A stretch of 21,315 nucleotides of DNA from DAOMNN01 sp964404505 (GTDB lineage Bacteria; Pseudomonadota; Gammaproteobacteria; Burkholderiales; Rhodocyclaceae). This document shows positions 1 to 7,233 of this stretch, piece after piece (position 1 is the first letter of the stretch; every line of letters starts with the position of its first letter). Under the pieces are notes generated by a model. It made no database searches, was not told where the DNA came from, and saw nothing but the letters and a program-made list of their open reading frames with translations. The stretch is taken from contig CAYOKH010000030.1 of NCBI GenBank assembly GCA_964404505.1, positions 1-21,315 on the forward strand, given 5' to 3'. Made by a program: the position numbers and the translations under genes.

Positions 1-954
1 GCCGTGGGTGAAATCGCGCGGCCGGACCTTGACGTGGAAGGTCGCGGCGGGGCCGTTGCCGTCACCCTGGGCGCCGTGGCAGCCGATGCAGCGGCGCTCA
101 TACACGTTGCGCCCGATGGCGATGAAGTCTTCCGACCGGGGCATGTTGCCGTGCGCCACCGAAACGCGCTGGGGCTCCCAGAGATCACGCCACATGCCGC
201 GGTTGGTGCCGAGCTTCTGCAGGTAGGCGACCAGTGCGACGAGCTCGCGGGTTGGGCCGATGAGGCGCACGTCGTCGCCGTCGAATTCCGCATTGGGCGT
301 GTGGATGACCGGGTAGTACGGGATCGGGAGGCTGCCGTCCGCGGAATGCACATACAGCAGGCCATCGCCATTCGGGGTCAGCGGAAGCTCCTCTTCGGAC
401 GAAAAGTCGAAGAAACGCTCGCTGACGGGATTGCGCTCGAGCGTGTGCCGGCCCTGCGCGTCGGTGATGATCGCGACGTGCTGGCGCGGGCGTTCGAACA
501 GCCCCGCGAAGCGCGGCATGATCGAGTCCGGCACCACCATGCGCGGGTCCCAGAAGTGCGCGATGTGCCATTCGTCACTGTACTTGAGCCCGACGCGGGT
601 CAGGTCCGGCCCGATGCGGCGCGTACCCCATAGGTGGGGCTTGTCCCAGTAGTACTCGCCGGCCTGGCTGACCGGCCCCCAGCGCTGCGCTTCCCCGGCG
701 ACCGGGCGTACGTACTGGGAGTGACAGTACCAGCAGCCCTCGCGGCGATAGACGTCGCGTCCGAGTTGTTCGAGCTCCGTGTAGTCGCTCGCCTCGCCGC
801 GTACCCATTTGAGTTCCCCGAGGTCGGTGCGCACCGCCTTGATCACGTCCGGCATGCGCGACTGTGGTTCGAGCAGGGGCAACAGGCCCTGCACGAAGGC
901 TGCCAGTCCGAGAAAGATGACGCCGGCCAGAAGCGAGACTATTCGTGCGTTCAT
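1..954 (-). CDS. CcoO-like c-type cytochrome with extra C-terminal heme domain (3' end outside window)
   Basis: Membrane-anchored cytochrome c subunit of a cbb3-type-like oxidase, expected to feed electrons to the CcoN-like subunit encoded just upstream. The 318 visible residues begin with one hydrophobic anchor (about 5-27). A CcoO-type heme site follows at Cys74-Cys77-His78, with the flanking context CWYCHSQYVRP typical of CcoO. The WDKPHLWGTRRIGPDL block lies at 103-118 and a likely axial Met146 sits in SIMPRF. The CcoO-like LVAYLQKLG segment at 241-249 is delayed by an insertion of about 70 residues. A second site, Cys289-Cys292-His293, opens an added cytochrome c domain that runs off the left edge. 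The start ATG lies 13 bp after the ccoN-like stop, which suggests co-transcription. Canonical CcoO is monoheme, so this is an atypical or fused form. A NorC-like role is the main alternative. Confidence 0.85.
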   Translation of the reverse strand, partial: MNARIVSLLAGVIFLGLAAFVQGLLPLLEPQSRMPDVIKAVRTDLGELKWVRGEASDYTELEQLGRDVYRREGCWYCHSQYVRPVAGEAQRWGPVSQAGEYYWDKPHLWGTRRIGPDLTRVGLKYSDEWHIAHFWDPRMVVPDSIMPRFAGLFERPRQHVAIITDAQGRHTLERNPVSERFFDFSSEEELPLTPNGDGLLYVHSADGSLPIPYYPVIHTPNAEFDGDDVRLIGPTRELVALVAYLQKLGTNRGMWRDLWEPQRVSVAHGNMPRSEDFIAIGRNVYERRCIGCHGAQGDGNGPAATFHVKVRPRDFTHG

Positions 955-967
955 GGCGTGCCCCCGT

Positions 968-2368
968 TCATGCGGGCGCCGTGCGCGGCGCGCCCGTGCC
1001 GGCGTGTACCGGTCGGGTCAGAACCGTGAGCATCAGGTTCAGGACGAGCAAGGTCATGCCGATGTCCATCGACAGGCCGGACATCGTCCGCACCAGCCAG
1101 TACGGTGCGATCAATCGCAGCGCGTCCATCCACTCTGTGCCGGCCATCAGCATGAAGCCGTGCTGCAGGCCCTGCGCCGACAAGGTCAGTCCCATCAGCG
1201 TGATGCCGATCGCGATCAGCCAGAACGACCAGTTGGCCATCCTGAACGACCACAACGGTCGTCCGGTGACGCGCGGCCATACGTAGATCAAGCCGCCCAT
1301 CGCCCACATGACGAAAGTTCCGAATACGGTCAGATGCGAATGCGAGATCACGAAATCGGTGAAGTGGGTCGGAACCTGCAGGCTCCGCAGCGCTTCGACG
1401 GAGCCCTGGAAGCAACCGAACAGATACATCACTGCCCCGAGAATGAGGAACTTGGCGGGCAGGTTGGTGCTGAATTCGCGCCAGCGTCCGATCATCGTGC
1501 CGAAGAAATTCTGCAACACCACCCACACCGGGATGATCAGCAGCATCGAGGTGATGATCGCAATCGTCTCGGCCCAGTTGGCGATAGGACTGTACAGGTA
1601 GTGATGGATGCCGACGAACGGGTAGAACAGCGCAAGTGACCAGAATCCGACCAGCGAAAGCCTGTGGCTGTAAAGTGGATTGCGCACGCTCGCCGGCAGG
1701 AAATAGTAGATGATCACGTAGCCGGCCGGGGTGATCCAGAGGCCGACGATGTAATGGATGAACAGACCGTGGAAGGCGGCGCTGTTGATGCCCCAGATGT
1801 AATAGGGCAGCAGAGCGACGATGAGGATGAAGTTGAACACGGTCCAGATGAACGCCGCGAGCAGGTACCACAGGCTCACGTAGAGCTGCGGCTCGGTGCG
1901 GCGAGCGACGGTGAGCATGAACTGGATGCACAGGGTCGTGATCGACACCAGCAGCAGCGCGTCGATGAACCAGGGAAACTCGCCCGCCTCGAAACCTTGG
2001 TTCCAGCCGAACAGCAGCAGCAGCAGACCGATGATGAGGATGAGGTTCCAGCCCCACGCGAGCGCATAACCGAGGCGTTCACCGACCACGCGCACGCCGC
2101 ACAGGCGCGGCACGATGTAATAGCACAGGCCGATGAACAGCGTCGAAAAGGCCCCGAAGATGACGCCATTGACATGCATCGGGCGCAGGCGTCCGAAACC
2201 GGCCTCCAGGGATGTTCCGAGGAAGCCGGGATAATTGAACATGGTCGAGATGGTGACGCCGATCGACGGGGTGATCAGCAGCCAGAACATTCCCCAGTAC
2301 AGCCATAGCCGGATCAGGCGCTTGTCGATCAGGTCGTCGAGGTGCTTGAAGTTGTTGTTGTCGGCCAT
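968..2368 (-). CDS. CcoN-like heme-copper oxidase catalytic subunit (cbb3-type, divergent)
   Basis: Integral membrane subunit with about 12 helices (466 aa) of the C-family heme-copper oxidases, which reduce O2 to water; related families reduce NO. By motif alignment the low-spin heme ligand is His65 (RPMHVNGVIF). The CuB ligands are His205 and His255-His256. The Tyr249 position matches the cross-linked tyrosine of CcoN (FYPFVGIHH). His343 and His345 (ISHSH) are the distal heme ligands. The retained tyrosine favours oxygen reduction. One change stands out: the conserved CcoN FEGP motif reads FQGS here, with Gln321 in place of glutamate. The gene has a GGGAGA ribosome site and sits between a cytochrome c gene upstream and the CcoO-like gene downstream. 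No CcoP or CcoQ is in view, though they could lie beyond the left edge. A non-canonical NO reductase is the alternative. Confidence 0.88.
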   Translation of the reverse strand: MADNNNFKHLDDLIDKRLIRLWLYWGMFWLLITPSIGVTISTMFNYPGFLGTSLEAGFGRLRPMHVNGVIFGAFSTLFIGLCYYIVPRLCGVRVVGERLGYALAWGWNLILIIGLLLLLFGWNQGFEAGEFPWFIDALLLVSITTLCIQFMLTVARRTEPQLYVSLWYLLAAFIWTVFNFILIVALLPYYIWGINSAAFHGLFIHYIVGLWITPAGYVIIYYFLPASVRNPLYSHRLSLVGFWSLALFYPFVGIHHYLYSPIANWAETIAIITSMLLIIPVWVVLQNFFGTMIGRWREFSTNLPAKFLILGAVMYLFGCFQGSVEALRSLQVPTHFTDFVISHSHLTVFGTFVMWAMGGLIYVWPRVTGRPLWSFRMANWSFWLIAIGITLMGLTLSAQGLQHGFMLMAGTEWMDALRLIAPYWLVRTMSGLSMDIGMTLLVLNLMLTVLTRPVHAGTGAPRTAPA

Positions 2369-2517
2369 CGTCGTCTCCCTGCCCGCGCTGGTCGCGTGCG
2401 CACCGCCGGCAACTCACGTGCCGCTGCGCACCACAATCTCGCTATTGACGCCCCCGAGGCTGCTCGTCCGTCTGAGCCAGCCCCGGGGCGTGCCGCCGGA
2501 AACGCCCGGACGAAAGC

Positions 2518-3015
2518 TCAGTGCTCGCCGGCGTTGAGAACGCTACCCTTGTGGGACCAGTGCATGTAGGCTTCGAGCGCCTTCATCGCATCCGAATCAA
2601 CCTCGATCATCGTCCCCTCGTTGGGCTTGTCGATGCACCAGTTCGTCATGTCCCGCAGCGTTGCGAACTCGCTCATCTGTTCCTGGAATTTCGGGAACTC
2701 GTGGGGGTTGGTGTCGCGGGTAAACGGATGACACATCGCGCACGCCATGCCGGTGTTCGACATGCTGATGCCCATTTCGCGCTGCAGTTCGCCGTCGCCG
2801 TGGAACAGTCGATCGCCGATCGCCACCTGCTCCATGAAGAGTTCGTGGAACACCGCAAGGTCCTTCTGCTCGTGATGTTCCTTGTGCGCCGATGCGGGCG
2901 GGGCAGTGACGAGCATTCCGCTCACCACGATCGCCGCCGTGACGGCGAACAGGCCTGTGCCGGTGGCGAGAACCGTCAGGCGCGTTCTTTTCTGTTTGTC
3001 TTTCGGTGTGTTCAT
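2518..3015 (-). CDS. Exported monoheme cytochrome c
   Basis: Predicted periplasmic or membrane-tethered cytochrome c of 165 aa. A basic N-terminus and hydrophobic segment (about 17-38) end in a likely cleavage site near ASA-43, followed by a His-rich stretch (HKEHHEQ). One heme site is at Cys92-Cys95-His96 (CAMCH). The C-terminal half (NWCIDKP, then AMKALEAYMHW) resembles small cytochromes of the SoxA/TsdA-like style, but I cannot place it in a named family. The ATG at 3015 is chosen because GGAGGAA lies 6 nt upstream. A TTG 15 nt earlier would swallow that site. It lies between the phosphoesterase gene (48 bp away) and the ccoN-like gene (149 bp away), so it probably passes electrons to or from that complex. 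Confidence 0.85.
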   Translation of the reverse strand: MNTPKDKQKRTRLTVLATGTGLFAVTAAIVVSGMLVTAPPASAHKEHHEQKDLAVFHELFMEQVAIGDRLFHGDGELQREMGISMSNTGMACAMCHPFTRDTNPHEFPKFQEQMSEFATLRDMTNWCIDKPNEGTMIEVDSDAMKALEAYMHWSHKGSVLNAGEH

Positions 3016-3063
3016 GACCGATTCCTCCAACTGGCATGCATGCTTTCCACTGGCGCCGGTGAT

Positions 3064-4272
3064 CTAGTCGGTGCCGCGATAGCGACCCGCCCACATCCGG
3101 TCCGCAACGCGTGGCTGCAAGGTGATCGTCGGGTTCTTCGTGACGGTGGTGTCTTCCGGTCGTCGCGCGAAGATGTGGTCCTGGCGTCGCCACATCATGT
3201 ATTCGTGCTCCACCCGCTTGTCGCCGAAGTTCATCAGATCCCAGCCGACACCGTCGAAATGGTCGCCCGGGTCGGCCCGCGTCATCGGCGTGGTGAGATG
3301 CGGTACCCCTTCGGGTGCATACGGCCACGGCCACGACGTGGCAAGCATGCCGATGCTGCGCAGCGAGCCGATTTCGTTGTAGAGCACCTGGTGGGTATGG
3401 CCGTGGAAGCTCGTGACGTTGGCGTGCTCGCGCAGGATCTCCTGGACCTCGCGCCAGTCACGTGTCCAGAAGTTCCACGGCGGGTAGTACTCGTACAGCG
3501 GGGTATGGCTGAAGATGACCACGGGGCTGTCCTTGGGCCAGTCCGCCAATGTGGTCTGCAGCCATTCGCGCTGAGCCTTGCCCAGGCCCGCCCACGGGCC
3601 GGTCACGGAGTTGTCGAGTCCGGCCATGTGGCCCATGCGTTCTTCCGGCGTCATGTTGTTCACCGACCAGTAGTCGGGCGCAAAGCCGACACTGTTCAGA
3701 CCGATGAACCGCACGCCCTTGTGGTCGAAGGTCCACGGCGACTCGCCGAACAGCTCGACCCAGGCCTTGCCCAGGTCGAGGTACCAGTCGTGCTCCCCGG
3801 GGATGTAGTGCATCGGAACCTTGATCTCGTCGAGAATCGCCTTGCCGAGCCGCAGTTCCACCGGGTCGCCGAGCTGTGCGACGTCGCCGCCGATGATGAC
3901 GAAATCCACCGGCGGGTCGAGCGCATTGATTTCCTCGACCGCGCGCTTCGCCTTCTCGACAAAGCGCGTATTCACGTTTTCCGGATAAAGGTGCGTGTCC
4001 GAGATCCACGCAAACCGGAAATTGCTCATTGCGCCACCGGGCCCCTGCGCATATGCCATGTCCAGGGTGTTGATGATCGGCAGCCATAGGTTGGCAGTCG
4101 ACAGGCCGGCCGCGGCACCGGCGAACATCAGCGACTTGTGGATGAAGATCCTGCGCGAAATACCCGGTGCGGTGATGCCCGGCTCGCGCAGCTGGCCATT
4201 CTTGCGGGCCTCGCGCAGCGCTTCGAGCCGATCCGCGTCGTGTTGTCGCTGCTCACGATCATGCTTGCTCAT
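3064..4272 (-). CDS. Tat-exported calcineurin-like metallophosphoesterase
   Basis: Putative periplasmic dinuclear-metal phosphoesterase (402 aa); substrate unknown. After a charged N-terminal extension of about 38 residues comes a twin-arginine signal, SRRIFIHK at 39-46, with a hydrophobic stretch and a likely cut near AYAQ-76. Metallophosphoesterase motifs appear in order: Asp92-x-His94, GGD ending at Asp130, GEHD at 159-162, SHTPL with His256, and GHTH with His292 and His294. The third motif normally reads GNHD/E, so Glu160 replaces the usual metal-binding Asn. Tat export suggests folding or metal loading in the cytoplasm. The ATG at 4272 has GAGGAGA just upstream. It is a co-directional neighbour of the copper-like protein (58 bp away) and the cytochrome c (48 bp). 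A phosphoesterase inside an oxidase operon is unusual, and its role is not evident. Confidence 0.87.
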   Translation of the reverse strand: MSKHDREQRQHDADRLEALREARKNGQLREPGITAPGISRRIFIHKSLMFAGAAAGLSTANLWLPIINTLDMAYAQGPGGAMSNFRFAWISDTHLYPENVNTRFVEKAKRAVEEINALDPPVDFVIIGGDVAQLGDPVELRLGKAILDEIKVPMHYIPGEHDWYLDLGKAWVELFGESPWTFDHKGVRFIGLNSVGFAPDYWSVNNMTPEERMGHMAGLDNSVTGPWAGLGKAQREWLQTTLADWPKDSPVVIFSHTPLYEYYPPWNFWTRDWREVQEILREHANVTSFHGHTHQVLYNEIGSLRSIGMLATSWPWPYAPEGVPHLTTPMTRADPGDHFDGVGWDLMNFGDKRVEHEYMMWRRQDHIFARRPEDTTVTKNPTITLQPRVADRMWAGRYRGTD

Positions 4273-4330
4273 TGTTGTCTCCTCTGCTTGGTTCCGGCCG
4301 TCCATGCGGGATGGACCGGCGCCTGGCCCT

Positions 4331-5050
4331 TCATTTTTTCAACCCGAGAGAGAGCTCGACTGTTTCATTTGGGCCGACACTCACGGGTTGCTTCAACTCG
4401 CCGATGTGTTCATGGCGTGTGATCAGCGTGTATTCGCCGGGCGGAACGTCGGTGATGCTGAACGTGCCGTCCTCGGCGGTTACCGCGTAATACGGGTGGG
4501 TGAGCACATAGGCCCAGCCCTCCATCCAGCCGTGTGCGTCGCACTCGAAACGCGCGACTCCGGGGCGCGGCAGTTCGGTCCTGATCGTCATTCCCGCGTC
4601 GGGCAAGGCCAAGTTGAAGGCGGCGCGCCGCCCGTAGTAAGCCTTCGTGTTGTGGAGCACGGCGTCCGAGTTGTGTATGTCGATCGGCCCCGGACGTATC
4701 ACCATCACGTGAGGCTTGAACATGCAGTCGAGATTGTCCATGACTGGCGTCTCCGTCGCGGCGTCCGCCGGCCACGCCTTGCCCCGCTCGATCGCTTCAA
4801 GATAGATCACGGCATTCCTGATGCCGTTGTCGGCCCCGCGTTCGACCAGTTGCCACTCCCGAATACCGCCGCATACTTCGCGATCCGAGGTCGGGACGAT
4901 TCTGCGGGTTGGAATCGGACCCTCGTAGGTCACGCGGCCCTCGATCACCCCACCGTCGGCCACGCTGACCTCCTCGTAGGCGATCGCGGGCAGGCTCAGC
5001 GCCAGCGTGCACCAGACGCCGAACATCCACTTCCATATCGACATGTTCAC
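4331..5050 (-). CDS. Exported protein with type-1-copper-like motif and carboxypeptidase-regulatory-like tail
   Basis: Predicted secreted protein of 239 aa and first gene of the minus-strand oxidase operon. A signal peptide covers about residues 1-24 (ending PAIAYE). A central region carries His133 (VLHNTK) and the spacing Cys170-x2-His173-x2-Met176 (CDAHGWM), the arrangement of blue-copper ligands. It is followed by a segment like the carboxypeptidase regulatory domain (DGTFSITDVPPGEYTL, about 194-209). Proteins of this look are often labelled methylamine-utilisation-like, without proof of that role. Two GTG codons and an ATG are possible starts. GTG at 5050 is preferred because GGAGG lies 7 nt upstream; the ATG is at 5044. 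The likely job is periplasmic electron transfer or copper handling for the oxidase. Copper binding is inferred from motif only. Confidence 0.75.
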   Translation of the reverse strand: MNMSIWKWMFGVWCTLALSLPAIAYEEVSVADGGVIEGRVTYEGPIPTRRIVPTSDREVCGGIREWQLVERGADNGIRNAVIYLEAIERGKAWPADAATETPVMDNLDCMFKPHVMVIRPGPIDIHNSDAVLHNTKAYYGRRAAFNLALPDAGMTIRTELPRPGVARFECDAHGWMEGWAYVLTHPYYAVTAEDGTFSITDVPPGEYTLITRHEHIGELKQPVSVGPNETVELSLGLKK

Positions 5051-5084
5051 CACGGTTCCTCCCTTTGTCGATTGCGGACGGGCA

Positions 5085-5098
5085 AGCGGCATGCCGCT
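5085..5098. promoter_or_regulatory. 14-bp perfect palindrome in the divergent control region
   Basis: AGCGGCATGCCGCT reads the same on both strands. It sits about 35 bp upstream of the first gene of the minus-strand oxidase operon, inside the 239-bp region (5051-5289) separating it from the plus-strand transposase-like gene. It could be a dimeric regulator site or a short hairpin in the leader RNA. The owner is unknown. No convincing FNR/ANR-type box (TTGAT-N4-ATCAA) was seen in this region. Confidence 0.4.
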
Positions 5099-5180
5099 CC
5101 GCAGTCCGTGCGATTCATGTCCGGCCATTCGTTCCGCCGGGCGCAGCCGATGCGCATGTGCCCGCTGACGTTTCCCTTGT

Positions 5181-5208
5181 ATTCTTGTTGCGTTAGGGCT
5201 TTATTCAA
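5181..5208 (-). promoter_or_regulatory. Candidate sigma70-like promoter of the oxidase operon
   Basis: Read on the minus strand, TTGAAT (5208-5203) is followed after 16 nt by AAGAAT (5186-5181). Each hexamer matches 4 of 6 consensus bases. It would give a leader of about 125 nt before the first gene. A weaker plus-strand candidate, TTGTAT-N17-TTTATT at 5177-5205, overlaps it and could serve the transposase-like gene, which would make the two transcription units compete. Confidence 0.35.
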
Positions 5209-5289
5209 GTGGAGGGCACAAAAAAAGGGAGACTTGTCCAACAACTGACACCGCGTCGGGGCGTGCCGGGAGTCGAGGAGCGAGTCGCG

Positions 5290-6186
5290 ATGAATTGCCT
5301 GAAGGATTGGCCGGTTGCCGGCGAGGACGCTGCGCGGGAGTATCTGCATCGCATCTGCGGAGACGAAAGCGACTCTTGCCCGCGCTGCGGTTCCTCGAGA
5401 GTCTATCGCCTGCACTCGGGGCGCCGCCGCTGCCACCTGTGCCGATACACATTCTCGGAGTTTTCCGGGCGATGGCTCGCCTGCAGCCGGATCGACTGTC
5501 GCGACTGGATCGCGCTGGTCAGCCTCTTCGAAAGGGAGTCCTCACCGGAGGAGATCGCACGGGAACTGGGGCGTGCCTATGCGACCGCCTTCCACGCCGT
5601 CACGGTGATTCGCGCCGGAATCCTTGCCCACAGCAGCGCCGGCAACGTGCTGTCGAGGGACGATCCGCTCGCATTGCCGCACGTTTGCGCCCATCGGGGA
5701 CACAAGGCGCTCGAGGTCGGGGGGCATGTACCGGTGTTCGGCATATGCGAGACGAGCGGATGGGTTGCGGTGCCGGCGCTTCTGAACACCAGCCCGGACC
5801 AGGTGCTGCGCCTGGCGGTGAAGAAGGTCCGGCGCGGCAGCATTGTCTACACCGGTCGGATTGGACGCTACGATGCGCTGATCTTCTCCATGCGCAGCCG
5901 TGGCAAGGCAGTGTCGCGCACGCCGTTTGCGTGCAGCCCCGCGTACATCGACCGCGCATCCGGATTCTGGGCTTATGCCCGTTCGCGCCTGACCGCGCAT
6001 CGCGGCGTGTCTCCCGAGCATTTTCCGTTGTACCTCGAGGAACTCGCCTTTCGTTACAACCATCGCGATGCGGCGCTTGCGCCTATCCTGCTGCGCTACC
6101 TTTGCGATTTCGTTCCCCGCGCGGAGCATCATCACCCTGGATGGGGTGGCGACCCGGCGAGGCACGACAGGCGGAAGGAGTTCTAG
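5290..6186 (+). CDS. Degenerate IS1595/ISXO2-type transposase-derived protein, probably domesticated
   Basis: 298-aa protein with the IS1595-family layout. It has a zinc ribbon (Cys30, Cys33, Cys48, Cys51), a helix-turn-helix-like stretch (about 85-112) and an RNase-H-like domain ending in the family signature region GFWAYARSRLTAHRGVSPEH and LEELAFRYNHR. Catalytic positions are altered: the usual TD at the second acidic site reads TG (Gly189), and the usual NTIEGFW reads DRASGFW, with Ser224 replacing the last acid. It is therefore unlikely to transpose. The ATG at 5290 has GAGGAG 9 nt upstream; a GTG at 5209 is less likely. The stop is 3 nt before the rhodanese start, and the rhodanese ribosome site lies inside this gene, so there is no room for an IS end. 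A DNA-binding or regulatory role is inference. Confidence 0.75.
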   Translation: MNCLKDWPVAGEDAAREYLHRICGDESDSCPRCGSSRVYRLHSGRRRCHLCRYTFSEFSGRWLACSRIDCRDWIALVSLFERESSPEEIARELGRAYATAFHAVTVIRAGILAHSSAGNVLSRDDPLALPHVCAHRGHKALEVGGHVPVFGICETSGWVAVPALLNTSPDQVLRLAVKKVRRGSIVYTGRIGRYDALIFSMRSRGKAVSRTPFACSPAYIDRASGFWAYARSRLTAHRGVSPEHFPLYLEELAFRYNHRDAALAPILLRYLCDFVPRAEHHHPGWGGDPARHDRRKEF

Positions 6187-6189
6187 ACC

Positions 6190-7131
6190 ATGCTTCCCGC
6201 GAAGTCCCTGGCGGCCCTCGTCATCATCGCGTCGACTGTCGCCGCATCGCCTGGCGATGTGGAGGAGATTGCGCCTCTGGTCGATTCGGACTGGCTTGCC
6301 GGGCGGCTCGGCGAGCGCGGGCTGGTCGTCCTCGATGTCCGCAATCCCTACGGTGGGGCCAACCGACAGACCTTCGAAATGGGTCACATACCGGGTGCGG
6401 TTTACAGCAACTACATTACGGATGCATGGCACGATCGGCGCACGCCGATACCCGCGACCCTGCCTCCGGTCGATCAGCTTGAACGCTTGCTCGGGCGACT
6501 CGGCATCAGCAACGAGACCCGCACGGTGATCGTCCACGGCGGCACGAATTCGTCCGATTTTAGCGCTGCGGCACGCGTCTACTGGCTCTTTCGCCTCGTC
6601 GGGCATGACCGCGTCAGCATCCTCGACGGGGGCCACCGCGCCTGGGTCGCGGGCGGCCATCCGCTCGAGGACGGCTGGAACGAAGCCGTTCCTGCCGTGT
6701 TCAGGGCCCGTTTCCAGGAGGCGATGCTCGCGACGACTGCGGAAGTGGAGGCGGCGGCCGCCCGCGGCGCCCAGCTTGTCGATGGTCGGGCACGCGATCT
6801 CTACGAGGGGCGCGAAAAAGCGCCGCTCGCGCAGCGTGCCGGTACCTTGCCAAATGCGAAGAATCTCGATCATCGCACTCTGGTCGATCCGGATAGCGGG
6901 CGCCTTGTCAGCCGCGAGGCCCTGCTCGCCCTGCTGGACAGGAGCGGGATCGGTCCCGCGCACGAGACCGTGACCTTCTGCAACGTCGGTCACTGGTCGG
7001 CGGCTGCCTGGTTCGTGCTGCACGCCGTGCTCGGCTACGAGAACGTCAGCCTGTACGACGGGTCGATGGTGGAATGGACGGCTGCCCCCGAGCGCGCGGT
7101 GATGGTGCCGGCTGCGACGGCGGTGAACTGA
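6190..7131 (+). CDS. Exported tandem-rhodanese sulfurtransferase
   Basis: Two-domain thiosulfate/3-mercaptopyruvate-type sulfurtransferase of 313 aa. A hydrophobic signal-like N-terminus (about 1-20) suggests export to the periplasm. The first rhodanese domain (about 28-165, with LDVRNPYGG and GHIPGAV) lacks a catalytic cysteine: the equivalent loop reads HGGTNSSDF. The second domain (about 180-300) carries the active loop CNVGHWS with Cys264. This inactive-then-active arrangement is normal for the family. AAGGAG inside the end of the preceding transposase-like gene serves as the ribosome site, so the two are likely translationally coupled. The location next to a respiratory operon suggests periplasmic sulfur transfer, perhaps cyanide or thiosulfate handling, but the substrate cannot be told from sequence. 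Confidence 0.88.
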   Translation: MLPAKSLAALVIIASTVAASPGDVEEIAPLVDSDWLAGRLGERGLVVLDVRNPYGGANRQTFEMGHIPGAVYSNYITDAWHDRRTPIPATLPPVDQLERLLGRLGISNETRTVIVHGGTNSSDFSAAARVYWLFRLVGHDRVSILDGGHRAWVAGGHPLEDGWNEAVPAVFRARFQEAMLATTAEVEAAAARGAQLVDGRARDLYEGREKAPLAQRAGTLPNAKNLDHRTLVDPDSGRLVSREALLALLDRSGIGPAHETVTFCNVGHWSAAAWFVLHAVLGYENVSLYDGSMVEWTAAPERAVMVPAATAVN

Positions 7132-7171
7132 ACGGGCTGGCTCCGGGCCGGTGCGGACGGGACCCCGAGGT

Positions 7172-7200
7172 CTTGAAATCGGCCGGGTGTGTGCCCATAT
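7172..7200 (+). promoter_or_regulatory. RpoH (sigma32) heat-shock promoter of htpG
   Basis: CTTGAAA (7172-7178), a 15-nt spacer, then CCCATAT (7194-7200) match the known sigma32 consensus CTTGAAA / CCCATNT. The element ends 33 nt before the htpG ATG. htpG is a classical RpoH target in E. coli. Confidence 0.85.
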
Positions 7201-7233
7201 GCAGTGCGTTCATCAGTAAACGGAGTCGAATCG

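Noticed and set aside
2521..4089. 522-codon plus-strand frame over the cytochrome c and phosphoesterase genes
   Set aside because: It is antisense to genes with clear heme and metal motifs, and shows no domain of its own.
5209..5289. Upstream GTG start adding 27 residues to the transposase-like protein
   Set aside because: The ATG at 5290 has a better-placed ribosome site and fits the family N-terminus. The extension would cover promoter-like DNA and an A-rich run.
5051..5289. FNR/ANR-type site controlling the oxidase operon
   Set aside because: No TTGAT-N4-ATCAA-like sequence was found on reading both strands.
5180..6189. Intact IS1595-type insertion sequence
   Set aside because: No terminal inverted repeats or target duplication were seen, only 3 nt separate it from the next gene, and catalytic residues are lost.
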